A stretch of 64,000 bases of DNA from an uncultured Candidatus Thioglobus sp. (GCA_910595805.1 CAJVCK010000002.1:36623-100622); one strand, 5' to 3'. Shown: positions 39,947-50,012, counted from the stretch's first letter. Numbers and translations: made by a program. The notes: a model not told the origin generated them from the letters alone.

Positions 39947-42413
39947 TGCTGACTTAACAAAAATCAGTGCTAAAGACAACGTTGTCTTGGCCAACAACCG
40001 ACAAGTCTTGGCATTTAAAAGAACTTGGGGTTTACAATACGGTACTTCAGCATTGCCTCAAACTTTTTCTTGGAAGCAATATCTACAATACATCTGGAAA
40101 ACTATTAGCCCTAATTCGTCTAAACGACTTATTTCAGTTGTTGAATCTAGGGCACTTATCGCCCAGTCTATGGAACGCCTTGATCAAGTAGTTGATGCTC
40201 ATCTATTAGATGAAGTAGTTAAAAATATTAATTACTGTCATGCCCATTTAATTAACCCTTCCGAACTACTTGACTCACACCATAAAAATAGTGAATTGTT
40301 AAATACTTGGATACTTGATTACCAACAAGTCAAACTTAAGCTCAATCTACTCGATATCAACGATCTATCCAAACTGATTTTAAATCGTAACTGTGAAATT
40401 GGCCAGCCTTATCTTTATGGTTTTAAAACACTTACACCTGAACAATCGCTTTTGTTTACCAATACCGGTTATCAAATTTTGAATTCAAAGCAGCCAAACA
40501 CACACAGCGACAACCTAATTTTTAACACAATGCAGGATGAAATTTCCCATGTTGCCAAATGGGCAAAAGACCTGCACAAAAAACATCCAGAAAAAAATAT
40601 TGCCATTGTTAGTCCGCAACTCAATAACGAGCACTATCAAATAAAATCAATTTTTGATCAAATATTTGATGATGTGCTTGTTGAAACTGGGCAAAAGGCC
40701 TTTAACATTTCTCTAGGCTTGCCACTGACTGATTATCCATTCATTAAACATTTGCTATTAGTGTTGCAATTATCTCAGCAATTACAAAGAAACTATATTA
40801 GCACTGAAACTTTTAAGGCCGCTATTACTTCTCCCTACCTTGCTCATGCCAAATCTGAACAGTCCGGCCGCGCATTGCTGGTCAATCAAATTTTATCTTG
40901 GTCACAAACACACTTAAAACTCAATCAGCTTGATTCACATTTAACTAATACACCCTTACTTAAAACACTTATTGACAATATTTGCCTGCAAGGCATTAAT
41001 GGCCAACAAAAACACGATCAGTGGTTGATAAATTTTAATCAAAACTTGCAAACCTGGGGATTTGCAACTGATAGAACACTTTCCAGTGTTGAATATCAAC
41101 TATTCAATAAATACCAACAAACCAGCTTGGGTTTGAATAAATTGACTCAAATCAGTGAGAGGGTTAGCGCATCACAGGCCGTGACTGATTTACAAAGCTG
41201 GTTATCACAGGTTATATTTCAGGCGCAATCTGCCAAAACACCGATTCAAATACTCGGTAGTTTAGAAGCAGAAGGTCTATATTTTGATGAAGCTTGGGTA
41301 ATCGGCATGACCGACAGTTTCTTGCCAGCAGCGCTCAACTCTCCACGCTTTATCCCTAACGACATTGCCTCACAGCATCAGATCCCTCACAGTAATTTTG
41401 AGCTAATTACCAAGGATGCACAAGACACACTCAATAACTTAATCAATCTATCTGACCAAGTAAATTGCTCTTATGCTAAAACTCATTTTGAAAGTGAACA
41501 GCATGGCTCACCGTTGCTAAACTTTGATTTAAAAATTGAAACACCTGAGCATCAATTTGAGCCTGCCATATTAGAAACTATTAATAACAATCAAGCCACA
41601 CCATTAGCTGACACACAAGTCAATGGTGGTGTAGGTATTTTAAAAGACCAAATGGCTTGCGCCTTTAAAGGTTTTTCTCATCGTCTTAATATCAACAAAT
41701 TTGACCCACCTCATCTTGGCCTTAGTCGCTCAGAACAGGGAAACATAATACACAAGGCCTTAGAAACTATTTATCAACAAGTGCCATCTTCTGCTGATTT
41801 AATCACTTATGATCAAGACACATTAAATCAACTAATTGATACCGCTATTCAACGCGAACTCAAGCACCATCAATACTCTGGTTTTTATCAAATCGAACGC
41901 GATCGTCTTAACCAACTAATTCAAAAATTCATTGCTACAGAAAAACAACGTGATGTTTTTAGAGTGATTGCTACCGAAAAAACCATTGAGGCCAATATTG
42001 CTGGATTACGATTTAACACACGCCTTGATCGTGTTGACGAACTGGAGAATGGCGATCATATTATTCTTGATTACAAAACTGGCAACCTACCAAGCAACCC
42101 GTGGTGTGGTAATCCAATTAAAGAGCCGCAATTACCTATTTATGCCGTCACTGACTCAGCAGATGGCATTGCTTTTATCAAACCAGCATCAGATAAAATC
42201 ACCTATGTTGGCTTAGCTAGAGACAAAGATTCTTTACCAAAAAGAACTTCATTGCAAAAATCTTGCGTTGATTGGGATGAACAACTCAAGCTTTGGCAGC
42301 AGCAATTAGACCAAGCCAGTCAAGATTACCAACAAGGCAATGCCGAAGTTCTACCGACTAAAAATGCTTGTGTCTATTGTGAATACGATTCACTTTGTCG
42401 CGTTAAGAAATAA
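39936..42413 (+). CDS. AddB/RecB-like PD-(D/E)XK nuclease, probable DNA repair protein
   Basis: An 825-residue protein with an inactivated-helicase-like N-terminal part ([19 protein letters not shown] is typical of the proteobacterial probable-DNA-repair family) and a C-terminal RecB-type nuclease. Nuclease residues are H in [10 protein letters not shown] in RLDRVDE and D/K in LDYKTGN. Four cysteines, C575 before the nuclease and C812, C815, C821 at the end (C-x2-C-x5-C), match the AddB iron-sulfur staple. Such proteins normally work with a UvrD-type helicase-nuclease; none is in the window. Confidence 0.86.
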   Translation: MWINADLTKISAKDNVVLANNRQVLAFKRTWGLQYGTSALPQTFSWKQYLQYIWKTISPNSSKRLISVVESRALIAQSMERLDQVVDAHLLDEVVKNINYCHAHLINPSELLDSHHKNSELLNTWILDYQQVKLKLNLLDINDLSKLILNRNCEIGQPYLYGFKTLTPEQSLLFTNTGYQILNSKQPNTHSDNLIFNTMQDEISHVAKWAKDLHKKHPEKNIAIVSPQLNNEHYQIKSIFDQIFDDVLVETGQKAFNISLGLPLTDYPFIKHLLLVLQLSQQLQRNYISTETFKAAITSPYLAHAKSEQSGRALLVNQILSWSQTHLKLNQLDSHLTNTPLLKTLIDNICLQGINGQQKHDQWLINFNQNLQTWGFATDRTLSSVEYQLFNKYQQTSLGLNKLTQISERVSASQAVTDLQSWLSQVIFQAQSAKTPIQILGSLEAEGLYFDEAWVIGMTDSFLPAALNSPRFIPNDIASQHQIPHSNFELITKDAQDTLNNLINLSDQVNCSYAKTHFESEQHGSPLLNFDLKIETPEHQFEPAILETINNNQATPLADTQVNGGVGILKDQMACAFKGFSHRLNINKFDPPHLGLSRSEQGNIIHKALETIYQQVPSSADLITYDQDTLNQLIDTAIQRELKHHQYSGFYQIERDRLNQLIQKFIATEKQRDVFRVIATEKTIEANIAGLRFNTRLDRVDELENGDHIILDYKTGNLPSNPWCGNPIKEPQLPIYAVTDSADGIAFIKPASDKITYVGLARDKDSLPKRTSLQKSCVDWDEQLKLWQQQLDQASQDYQQGNAEVLPTKNACVYCEYDSLCRVKK

Positions 42414-42416
42414 ATA

Positions 42417-43736
42417 TTAATTTCTATTGCAGATAACTTTTACAGTAAATTGTTCTGCTCGTTGAACGATATCGCTTGTCTTTAAAATGTGGTCAGACTG
42501 CCTCGCACTATATGCAATATTATTCACATCAAGAAACCCTCTTAATACAGAGGACTTAACGGCAAAATTTACATTTTGTGGCAAGTCATTCATCATTTTA
42601 TTAATTTTAAGCACGTCAAGCTTATCAGTCACAACACCAACCACATTACCACTTGAATCAAAAAGTGGCCCTCCACTGTTTCCACCTTGTACAGGGGCTG
42701 TTATTTGCATCCTATCCATGTCCCCATGTACTCCAAATAAAGCACTGACGTTTCCCTTTGTGACTTTTAAGCCAGAGCCTAACAAATCACCCAAAGGATG
42801 ACCTATAACAATAACATCGTCGCCCGTCTTAATACCTTTCCCATCTCTCAACGTTGCAACATTACAACTTTGTACAGCATCATCCACCCTAAGAATCGCG
42901 ATATCTTTTTCTTTACTGTGCGCTATTACAGAAGCAGAAATATTTTCATTATTTGTATTTACAAAAATACTTTTACAATTGTTAACCACATGATGGTTAG
43001 TCACCAATTCTTCACTTGTTATAAAGAAACCAGAACCAGTAACACTTTTAACCAATGGCTTTTGTTGATCACTAGAACTGACTTTATTACTTTCTTTAAC
43101 ATCAGTGCTGGACATTAATTCCAACACACATTGACTCGCAACTCTCAGAGAGATTATTTCCGATTTTTGCTTGTCTTGACTAGTCAAAATAAAATCATCA
43201 AATGACTTAAAAAATTTCGGTGTTTTATTCGGAATACAATTACAAAAATCTCTAGTTTTAATACCGCGATCAGAAAGATTGTTATTTGGCCTTATATGCG
43301 CTTCTTTTTCACATGCTTCGATCATTATAGACTTAAGAGTCTCAGGAAAAACCCAGGGAGACTGACCATTATCTTCTAAACGACTTCCTTCTTGCTTCAT
43401 TTTTCTTTCTTTGTCTAGACGCCTCTTACCAAGTAATTCATGCTCGGAGTCATAAATAGTAATTGGACGCTTCGCACCACCAAAAGCATAGCCTCCATTA
43501 GTTAGAATCCTAACTTTACGGCAATCTTCATTAGACCTTGTAGTTATACAGAGTGCCCCTCGATGTGAGATAAATATCTTTTTTACTTCATCACACTTAC
43601 TTGATTTGGTAATTACCTGTATATCTCCATTAAATAACGAGAAACAGGCTTGCGTTCGGCCTGTATCCACAAACACATAATTATCACTAAAAGCTCGCAT
43701 TAAGTCGTTGTAACTTGCTTTTTTTAGCAAATACAT
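42417..43736 (-). CDS. HtrA-type trypsin-like serine protease with a cysteine-rich N-terminal domain
   Basis: A 439-residue frame. Residues 225-385 are a trypsin-like domain with a full triad: H249 (VTNHHVV), D278 (EKDIAILRV) and S354 (GGNSGGPLF). No PDZ domain follows; the end is short. Residues 1-210 match nothing I recognise and hold eight cysteines (C31, C48, C63, C72, C142, C165, C167, C203), which suggests a disulfide-bonded exported domain. The ATG at 43736 has no ribosome site and the frame lacks a signal peptide. A good signal peptide lies in the next frame just upstream (43726-43782) and would join at an A7 run. Either a frameshift, slippage or a sequencing error is likely. Confidence 0.82.
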   Translation of the reverse strand: MYLLKKASYNDLMRAFSDNYVFVDTGRTQACFSLFNGDIQVITKSSKCDEVKKIFISHRGALCITTRSNEDCRKVRILTNGGYAFGGAKRPITIYDSEHELLGKRRLDKERKMKQEGSRLEDNGQSPWVFPETLKSIMIEACEKEAHIRPNNNLSDRGIKTRDFCNCIPNKTPKFFKSFDDFILTSQDKQKSEIISLRVASQCVLELMSSTDVKESNKVSSSDQQKPLVKSVTGSGFFITSEELVTNHHVVNNCKSIFVNTNNENISASVIAHSKEKDIAILRVDDAVQSCNVATLRDGKGIKTGDDVIVIGHPLGDLLGSGLKVTKGNVSALFGVHGDMDRMQITAPVQGGNSGGPLFDSSGNVVGVVTDKLDVLKINKMMNDLPQNVNFAVKSSVLRGFLDVNNIAYSARQSDHILKTSDIVQRAEQFTVKVICNRN

Positions 43737-43782
43737 TGAACGATAAAACCACTAACAGTATGAGATATAAATATTTTTTCAA
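43719..43782 (-). other. Displaced signal-peptide coding segment and A7 slip site
   Basis: Reading from TTG 43782 on the minus strand gives MKKYLYLILLVVLSFNVFA, a classic signal peptide ending in an AxA-type site, then Lys codons within an A7 run (43719-43725). Removing one A places it in frame with the protease downstream. An earlier TTG is at 43791. Confidence 0.7.
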
Positions 43783-43826
43783 AGAATCCAACTTAACCCC
43801 AATAAAACAATAACATTATAGAAATT

Positions 43827-44918
43827 CTACCACTGTTCCTTATCTTTACTCCAATTCTTAATAATAAATAGTTTATTTTTTTGGATTGCCTCAGCAATAT
43901 TGCTTTTATCAAGACTAGCGATATCAATACTGTTAAGTTGATTATGCAGTTGTTTTATCGGCTCAACCTCAATACCCAATAAAGCAAATATTGTAAGCAA
44001 TTGCTCAAAACGATCTTTGCGTCTTAATGCGTCAGTTCGGTTAAAGAATTTCAACACCTTTTCTGCACTTTGTTGCATTAGCTGGCTAGCAACAGCTTGC
44101 CATTGGCTCGTCAGTGTGGCTAGCTGTGTATATTCTTTAGGGCATTTAATATGCTGGCACAACTGCTCGATGGTGTCGGCGCTTTGGTTGTGTAGCCAAA
44201 GTGCAAATCTAACCACTGGACTGTTGGTATCTATCCGGTCTAAAAATTCAAACTCATTATCATGCGTTGTATGGGTGTTACTATTCAACATTGGGAAAAC
44301 CCTTGTATCAGCGCCACAAGCTGATAACACCTTAAAAAATGCCGATGGCGTCTCATAAGACAATGCCTTTTCAAGCTCTTTAAAAACGCGCTCAGGTGTC
44401 AATGCATCCACCTCGCCCGAGGCGACCATGTCTTTCATTAATCGATGTGTTGAATGTGCTACCTTGAAGCCAAACACCTTAAAGCGAGCAGCAAATCGTG
44501 CCACACGTAATACACGCACAGGGTCTTCACTAAAGGCGCCAGATACATGCTTGAGTAATCCGTTGTTTAAATCATCTTGACCATTAAAAGGGTCAAACAA
44601 TTCGCCGTCTTTATCGGCAATGGCATTAATGGTCAGATCACGGCGTGATAAGTCTTGTTCCAGTGTGACTGTTTTTGAAGTGTCAAATTCAAAGCCTTTA
44701 TAGCCTTTGCCGACTTTTCGTTCGAGTCTAGCTAGTGCATATTCTTCTTGCGTACCGGGGTGTAAAAATACTGGAAACTCCTTACCCACTTGACGATACC
44801 CAAGATCCAGCATTTCATCAGGTGACGAACCAACAACGACCCAGTCTTTCTCGGTATTGTCGTCGCTAATGCCTAATAAGCGATCACGAACCGCGCCACC
44901 AACTAAATACTTTTTCAT
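43827..44918 (-). CDS. cca: CCA-adding tRNA nucleotidyltransferase
   Basis: A 363-residue class II nucleotidyltransferase adding or repairing CCA at tRNA 3' ends. The head motif GGAVRDRLLG, the catalytic strand DWVVVGSSP, the RRDLTINAIA segment and EDPVRVLRVARFAARF are intact. It is shorter than E. coli Cca (412) and no HD phosphohydrolase motif is seen. Divergent from msrB over 42 bases. Confidence 0.95.
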   Translation of the reverse strand: MKKYLVGGAVRDRLLGISDDNTEKDWVVVGSSPDEMLDLGYRQVGKEFPVFLHPGTQEEYALARLERKVGKGYKGFEFDTSKTVTLEQDLSRRDLTINAIADKDGELFDPFNGQDDLNNGLLKHVSGAFSEDPVRVLRVARFAARFKVFGFKVAHSTHRLMKDMVASGEVDALTPERVFKELEKALSYETPSAFFKVLSACGADTRVFPMLNSNTHTTHDNEFEFLDRIDTNSPVVRFALWLHNQSADTIEQLCQHIKCPKEYTQLATLTSQWQAVASQLMQQSAEKVLKFFNRTDALRRKDRFEQLLTIFALLGIEVEPIKQLHNQLNSIDIASLDKSNIAEAIQKNKLFIIKNWSKDKEQW

Positions 44919-44960
44919 GGTTGTGAATAAGAATGGTTTAAATGCCCATATAATACACGA

Positions 44961-45326
44961 ATGGATTTATCTAAATTAACGCCAGAACAGTTTAAAGTCA
45001 CCCAACAATGTGGCACTGAAGCGCCATTTACAGGTAAGTATGTCAATCATCATGAGGATGGTAACTACACATGTGTGTGCTGTGATCAAGTGCTGTTTTC
45101 CTCTAACACCAAGTTTGACTCAGGCACTGGCTGGCCCAGTTTTTACGACATTGCCAACGCCGATAGCGTATCTTCAATTACAGACAACTCACACGGCATG
45201 ACTCGAGTAGAAGTCCGATGCAAAAACTGCGATGCACATCTTGGCCATGTATTTTCTGATGGCCCTCAACCAACTGGACAGCGTTACTGTATTAATTCTG
45301 CCTCACTTAACTTTCAGGGCAAATAA
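44961..45326 (+). CDS. msrB: Peptide-methionine (R)-S-oxide reductase MsrB
   Basis: A 121-residue repair enzyme reducing methionine R-sulfoxide. Zinc cysteines are C38/C41 and C87/C90 ([13 protein letters not shown]), and the catalytic cysteine is C110 ([11 protein letters not shown]). A perfect TATAAT at 44949-44954 ends six bases before the ATG and there is no ribosome site, so a leaderless transcript is possible. Stop and the mpl start share one base (TAATG). Confidence 0.97.
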   Translation: MDLSKLTPEQFKVTQQCGTEAPFTGKYVNHHEDGNYTCVCCDQVLFSSNTKFDSGTGWPSFYDIANADSVSSITDNSHGMTRVEVRCKNCDAHLGHVFSDGPQPTGQRYCINSASLNFQGK

Positions 45327-46624
45327 TGCATATTCATATTCTCGGTATTGCTGGTACATTCATGGGCTCACTGGCACTAATTGCCAAACAAATCGGCCAT
45401 ACAGTGACCGGCCAAGATCAAGGTATGTATCCGCCAATGAGTATACAATTAGAGAAACAAGACATTAACTACACCCACGGCTACAACGTAACCGATATGC
45501 CACAAGCTGATGTCTTTATTATTGGCAATGCCTTATCGCGTGGCAATGAATGCGTTGAAGAAATCCTTACTAGACAATACGCCTACACCTCGGGTGCACA
45601 ATGGCTGAGCGAAAATGTCTTGCGTGATAAATGGGTATTGGCCGTATCGGGTACTCATGGCAAGACGACCACAGCGAGCATGTTGACTCATATCTTAGAA
45701 GTTGCAGGTTACAATCCTAGCTTTTTGATCGGTGGCGTGGTAGAAGACTTTGGCGTGTCATCACGCTTAACGGCTTCAAACTTCTTTGTCATTGAGGCCG
45801 ATGAGTACGATACTGCTTTTTTTGATAAACGCTCAAAGTTTGTGCATTACCATCCAAAAACTTTAGTGATTAATAATCTTGAATTTGACCACGCCGATAT
45901 CTTCGATTCACTTGAAGATATCCAAAAACAATTCCACCACCTTGTTCGCACTGTACCTGGTGATGGGTTAATTATCCACCCAGACAACATACAAGCAATT
46001 GACGAAGTACTCAACCAAGGGTTATGGTCATCTGTTCAGACTTTACCTGCTCAACAATTAACAACAACCGACGCTGGCAGTCGTTTTAATGTTGAAGGTA
46101 ATATAATTAATTGGCACCTGCTTGGTGAGCACAATAAGCAAAATGGACTGGGTGCTATTTATGCCGCACACCATATAGGTGTTCCTTTTGATGTAGCCTG
46201 TGAGGCATTGGGGAAATTCAAGGGGGTTAAGCGTCGTTTAGAAATCAAACACCAAACTAATTCTGTCACTTTATACGATGATTTTGCCCATCATCCAAGT
46301 GCGATCAAAACCACGCTATCAGGCCTACGTGCTAAAGTGGGCGATGAAAACATCGTGGCAATTATAGAGCTTAGATCTAACACCATGAAATTAGGGATTC
46401 ATCAGCAAAGCTTGGTTGATGCGCTTAGCGACGCTGATCAAGTGTTTGTACTTAAACCTGAAAACATCATTTGGGATATCGAAGCATTATTTAAAGATAC
46501 GCATCTATTTGAATCCGTTGACGATATTGTTGGCAATCTGATGCAAATCAAACAAGGTCATTTTGTAGTCATGTCAAATGGCAGCTTTGACGATATTTTT
46601 AATAAAATAATTAACAACTTATGA
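45326..46624 (+). CDS. mpl: UDP-N-acetylmuramate:L-Ala-gamma-D-Glu-meso-DAP ligase
   Basis: A 432-residue Mur-ligase-type enzyme that recycles murein tripeptide by attaching it to UDP-MurNAc. N-terminal HILGIAGTFMGSLA, ATP loop VSGTHGKTTTASM, EADEYDTAFFDKRSKF and DDFAHHPSAI are typical of Mpl rather than MurC. Length is slightly below E. coli (457). Coupled to msrB (one base) and ubiX (four bases). Confidence 0.96.
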   Translation: MHIHILGIAGTFMGSLALIAKQIGHTVTGQDQGMYPPMSIQLEKQDINYTHGYNVTDMPQADVFIIGNALSRGNECVEEILTRQYAYTSGAQWLSENVLRDKWVLAVSGTHGKTTTASMLTHILEVAGYNPSFLIGGVVEDFGVSSRLTASNFFVIEADEYDTAFFDKRSKFVHYHPKTLVINNLEFDHADIFDSLEDIQKQFHHLVRTVPGDGLIIHPDNIQAIDEVLNQGLWSSVQTLPAQQLTTTDAGSRFNVEGNIINWHLLGEHNKQNGLGAIYAAHHIGVPFDVACEALGKFKGVKRRLEIKHQTNSVTLYDDFAHHPSAIKTTLSGLRAKVGDENIVAIIELRSNTMKLGIHQQSLVDALSDADQVFVLKPENIIWDIEALFKDTHLFESVDDIVGNLMQIKQGHFVVMSNGSFDDIFNKIINNL

Positions 46625-47220
46625 AGCCCATTGCAATTGCACTAACTGGCGCATCTGGCATGCCATATGCTATTACTCTACTTCAAGAACTGGTCAAATC
46701 TCAAGAGAAAATCTATGTAATGATCTCTCAAGCGGCTAATGCCGTCATCGCTATGGAAACTGATTTAAATCTTGGCACTGATACCAAGGCCATTGAAAAA
46801 AATCTAACTCAATATTTATGCGCCAAAAATGGCCAAATTGAAGTTTTTTCTAAAAATCAATGGACAGCACCAGTCGCCTCCGGATCTAACCCGCCACGGG
46901 CGATGGTGGTATGTCCTTGCACCATGAGCACGCTCTCGGCTATTGCTCATGGTGCAGCTGACAACCTAATGCACCGTGCCGCAGATGTGGTAATTAAAGA
47001 ACAAAAAAAACTCATCCTAGTACCAAGAGAAACACCTTATTCGGCTATTCATTTAGAGAATATGCTTAAACTTTCTCGATTAGGAGTGGCAATTATTGAC
47101 GCCAATCCAGCATTTTATCAAAACCCACAAAGTATTCAGGATTTGGTTAATTTTGTGGTGGCTCGTATATTGGATCATCTAGAGATTGAGCACGATATTT
47201 TACCACCTTGGCAAGATTAA
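46621..47220 (+). CDS. ubiX: Flavin prenyltransferase UbiX
   Basis: A 199-residue enzyme making prenylated FMN, the cofactor of the UbiD decarboxylase in ubiquinone synthesis. ALTGASGMPYAITLL, ASGSNPPRAMVVCPCTMSTL and LVPRETPYSAIHLENML are family signatures. The stop overlaps the convergent tauE-like gene by four bases. Fits a ubiquinone-based respiratory chain with complex I. Confidence 0.96.
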   Translation: MKPIAIALTGASGMPYAITLLQELVKSQEKIYVMISQAANAVIAMETDLNLGTDTKAIEKNLTQYLCAKNGQIEVFSKNQWTAPVASGSNPPRAMVVCPCTMSTLSAIAHGAADNLMHRAADVVIKEQKKLILVPRETPYSAIHLENMLKLSRLGVAIIDANPAFYQNPQSIQDLVNFVVARILDHLEIEHDILPPWQD

Positions 47221-47999
47221 AAAGCAATCACCATTAAGCCTAAAAAAGCCAAGAATAACGCAAAGAATTTTTTCAGTTTTTTGCCATCAACACTGTGTGC
47301 GACTTTAGCGCCAAGTGGCGCAAACAAAACACTCATTACCGCAATGCTAATGAGCGCTTGAGCATGAATAAAGCCTAAACCATTAACAGCAGATTCTTCA
47401 TTCCAGCCCGCTACAATAAAGCCTAATGCGCCTGCAATGGCAATAGGCATGCCCACAGCTGCTGAAGTGGCGACGGCATTTTTAATATCAACATGGTTAT
47501 AGGTTAAAAATGGCGTGGTCATAGTGCCACCACCAATACCAACGATGGCAGATACCAGGCCAATGATGTAGCCAGTAACACGCCACACCCACCTGCCCAA
47601 GTTATCAACATGTGCAGAACTACTAATACCAAAATACATAATCGCAGCAACACTAAATTCAAAAAATGCAAAGAAAATTCGCATTAAATCAAAGCTCATC
47701 ACTTTGGTAAGCAGTGCACCACTAAAAGCACCCAGTAAGATAGTAGGGGTAAGTTTTTTAAAATTATGCCAATGAATCGCACCACGACTATGGTGAGCCC
47801 CTACACTTGAAATTGAGGTAAAGACAATTACCGCTAGAGCCGTACCTACGGCTGTGTGCATTAAAATAGTTTGATCAACACTACCAGCAAGCAAATACAA
47901 CAAAGCTGGCACTATAATCAGCCCGCCTCCAATACCAAGGAGTCCAGCAAAAAACCCTGAAAATATACCGAGTAATAATAAGGGTGTTAATTCAACCAA
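47217..47999 (-). CDS. TauE/SafE-family membrane transporter
   Basis: A 260-residue membrane protein with about eight helices in two similar halves. The family repeats appear as GLLGIGGGLIIVPALL near the N-terminus and IVGIGGGTMTTPFL in the second half. The family exports sulfite, sulfoacetate or other organic acids; in a sulfur oxidiser sulfite export is plausible but not shown. It overlaps the upstream hydrolase gene by 13 bases. Confidence 0.9.
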   Translation of the reverse strand: MVELTPLLLLGIFSGFFAGLLGIGGGLIIVPALLYLLAGSVDQTILMHTAVGTALAVIVFTSISSVGAHHSRGAIHWHNFKKLTPTILLGAFSGALLTKVMSFDLMRIFFAFFEFSVAAIMYFGISSSAHVDNLGRWVWRVTGYIIGLVSAIVGIGGGTMTTPFLTYNHVDIKNAVATSAAVGMPIAIAGALGFIVAGWNEESAVNGLGFIHAQALISIAVMSVLFAPLGAKVAHSVDGKKLKKFFALFLAFLGLMVIAF

Positions 48000-48718
48000 T
48001 CACCAACCGTCTGAGTCAATAAATCATTTTGATCATTAAAAAAATGATCTCCTTGTATTTTTCTTTGAATATACTTACTGTTACTCTTAGCTGCCTCACG
48101 TCTTTGTTCTAATGTTTTTAAAACAGGATCAATGTCATCAGTGCCATAAATATCCAACAGTGGGATATTAACACTAGACAAGTAAGGCACTGAACCACCA
48201 TTCATACCAACTGCCACAAATTTTTTAAATGAATGTTTAGGATTGTTTGAGAAATAGTGCGACGCCATAGTTGTTCCTAAACTATGCGCAACCAATAGAT
48301 CTGCTTCCTTACCTGTACTTTTAATATAATCAACGGCAGCCTGAATACGTTTATCAGAATCTGCAAATAGACCAACATATTCTTTACCCTCAATACCATT
48401 AGCTAATACTGGCAGCTGAATAGAGAGGGTATGGTAGCCTTTCTCAGTTAGAGATACACGAAGTGGCTGAATCACGCCTGTCCAGTCAGGATGCACACCC
48501 AAACCATGCATAACGATAGCAACCTTGTTTGAATCAGATTCAGATTCGGTCAATATAGATAAAAACTCTCTTTCATCATTCTTTATCCAAACTACATCAC
48601 CATCCATTAAACCATCTTCAACAAAACTAGCCCAACGAGCCTCTTTTTCATAATCAGGTAATGACTGCGCGAATGAAATATTGGTAATTAGTACAAATAA
48701 TAAAAATAATTTATTCAT
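47987..48718 (-). CDS. Exported DUF3530-like alpha/beta hydrolase
   Basis: A 243-residue protein starting with a signal peptide (about 1-17, NISFA) if read from ATG 48718; ATG 48730 would add four residues. The alpha/beta hydrolase nucleophile elbow is AHSLG, with an oxyanion segment VMHGLGVHPDW and C-terminal LDIYGTDDIDP and GDHFF giving the Asp and His. Substrate unknown. It precedes the TauE-like gene. Confidence 0.85.
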   Translation of the reverse strand: MNKLFLLFVLITNISFAQSLPDYEKEARWASFVEDGLMDGDVVWIKNDEREFLSILTESESDSNKVAIVMHGLGVHPDWTGVIQPLRVSLTEKGYHTLSIQLPVLANGIEGKEYVGLFADSDKRIQAAVDYIKSTGKEADLLVAHSLGTTMASHYFSNNPKHSFKKFVAVGMNGGSVPYLSSVNIPLLDIYGTDDIDPVLKTLEQRREAAKSNSKYIQRKIQGDHFFNDQNDLLTQTVGDWLN

Positions 48719-48883
48719 TAGACCTTTCATTTATTACAAAACATAAGTTGATTATAAGATAATATTAAATGTAGTGTCAAACGTTAGCAACAAGTAATTA
48801 CAAAACGTAAACAGGAGCTTTTATCAAATAAAGTTTTGTGCATTTTATTAAAATATAAACAAAATGCAAAGGATTGGAAGTAC

Positions 48884-49330
48884 TTAAGACAGCTTAAACT
48901 TGATAATTCCAGAGACAACACCCATATCAGCTTTACCACCTAACTGGCCTTTAAGTAGGCCCATAAGCTTACCCATGTCTTGCATAGATGATGCACCTGT
49001 ATCAGCAATGGCTTTATCCACAGCAGTAACGATTTCAGCTTCCGAAAGTTGTGCTGGCATGTAGTTATTAAGAATAACAAGTTCTGCCTCTTCAATCTCG
49101 ACTAAATCAGAACGTCCTGCATCTTTGAATTGTGAAATTGAGTCTTTACGTTGTTTTACCATTTTTTGAATAACAGCCAATACTTGTGTATCGTCAAGCT
49201 CAATACGATCATCAACCTCACGCTGCTTAATAGCACCCAAAATCATACGGACTGCTTTTAAGCCAGCTTTATCTTTGGCCTTCATTGCCAATTTCATATC
49301 GTTAACAACTTTAGATTTAAGTTCAGACAT
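48884..49330 (-). CDS. yqeY: GatB/YqeY-domain protein
   Basis: A 148-residue helical protein of the YqeY family, similar to the tail of GatB of the amidotransferase and thought to bind tRNA-related targets. Motifs are AMKAKDKAGLKAVRMI, YMPAQLSEAEI and KLMGLLKGQLGGKADM. I start at ATG 49330; an upstream in-frame start would lie in the rpsU terminator. rpsU-yqeY linkage is widespread and holds here. Confidence 0.92.
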   Translation of the reverse strand: MSELKSKVVNDMKLAMKAKDKAGLKAVRMILGAIKQREVDDRIELDDTQVLAVIQKMVKQRKDSISQFKDAGRSDLVEIEEAELVILNNYMPAQLSEAEIVTAVDKAIADTGASSMQDMGKLMGLLKGQLGGKADMGVVSGIIKFKLS

Positions 49331-49349
49331 AATATTATATTTTGTATTA

Positions 49350-49384
49350 AAAAAAAAATGCGGTTTAAATATAAACCGCATTTT
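49350..49384 (-). terminator. Terminator after rpsU
   Basis: AAAATGCGGTTTA (49355-49367), loop AATA, TAAACCGCATTTT (49372-49384): a perfect 13-bp stem. On the minus strand it lies ten bases after the rpsU stop and runs into a long T tract. Some read-through to yqeY is possible. Confidence 0.9.
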
Positions 49385-49393
49385 ATTTAAATT

Positions 49394-49609
49394 CTAGTAC
49401 ATACGTTTACGATGCACTCGATTTTTTGCCATCTCTTTATGAGTTCGCTTAACTGCTGCTGCTTTCATGCGCTTATTTACCCAAGTTGGCTTTTCAAAAA
49501 ACTCTTTTTTACGAACATCAGTAATAACACCTGCTCTGTCACACGAACGACGGAAACGTCTAAGTGCTATATCAAAAGGTTCGTTTTCTCTTACTTTAAT
49601 TGAAGGCAT
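49394..49609 (-). CDS. rpsU: 30S ribosomal protein S21
   Basis: A 71-residue basic protein near the anti-Shine-Dalgarno end of 16S rRNA, involved in initiation. [20 protein letters not shown] and the basic tail are typical. In E. coli rpsU heads the dnaG-rpoD operon; here it follows rplQ by 13 bases and ends the ribosomal cluster before a strong terminator. Confidence 0.97.
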   Translation of the reverse strand: MPSIKVRENEPFDIALRRFRRSCDRAGVITDVRKKEFFEKPTWVNKRMKAAAVKRTHKEMAKNRVHRKRMY

Positions 49610-49622
49610 GTTTTATTTTCCT

Positions 49623-50012
49623 TTATGAATCAGTGTTATCTGCATCAGCAGAGCTATCAAAATCAACCAATTGGACAATTGCCATTGGTGCTTTATCGCC
49701 AGTACGGAAGCCGGCCTTTAAAATACGAATATAGCCACCAGGACGATCCTTGTAAAATGGACCTAATTCGGTGAATAATTTTGCAACTGAAGCGTCATCC
49801 CGTAATTTTGCAAAAGCATTTCTGCGATTGGCAACAGAATCATTTTTAGCCTTAGTAATTAATGGCTCAACAACGCGTCTAAGTTCTTTAGCCTTAGGCA
49901 ATGTCGTTTTAATTGTTTCATGTAGAAACAACGAATTTGCCATGTTTTGAAACATTGCTTTACGGTGAGAAGCGTTACGGTTTAATTGTCTGCCTGACTG
50001 TCTATGTCTCAT
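49623..50012 (-). CDS. rplQ: 50S ribosomal protein L17
   Basis: 129 residues. [20 protein letters not shown] is the conserved N-terminus (20 residues quoted). Last gene of the classical alpha operon, just after rpoA; a short acidic C-terminal tail ([11 protein letters not shown]) is present. Confidence 0.98.
   Translation of the reverse strand: MRHRQSGRQLNRNASHRKAMFQNMANSLFLHETIKTTLPKAKELRRVVEPLITKAKNDSVANRRNAFAKLRDDASVAKLFTELGPFYKDRPGGYIRILKAGFRTGDKAPMAIVQLVDFDSSADADNTDS

Noticed and set aside
48840..48868. GCATTTT / AAAATGC hairpin after yqeY as a terminator
   Set aside because: Seven-bp AT-rich stem with a long loop and no clean T tract; too weak to call.
49331..49381. Longer yqeY start
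   Set aside because: The extra 17 residues are read from the rpsU terminator stem and A tract.
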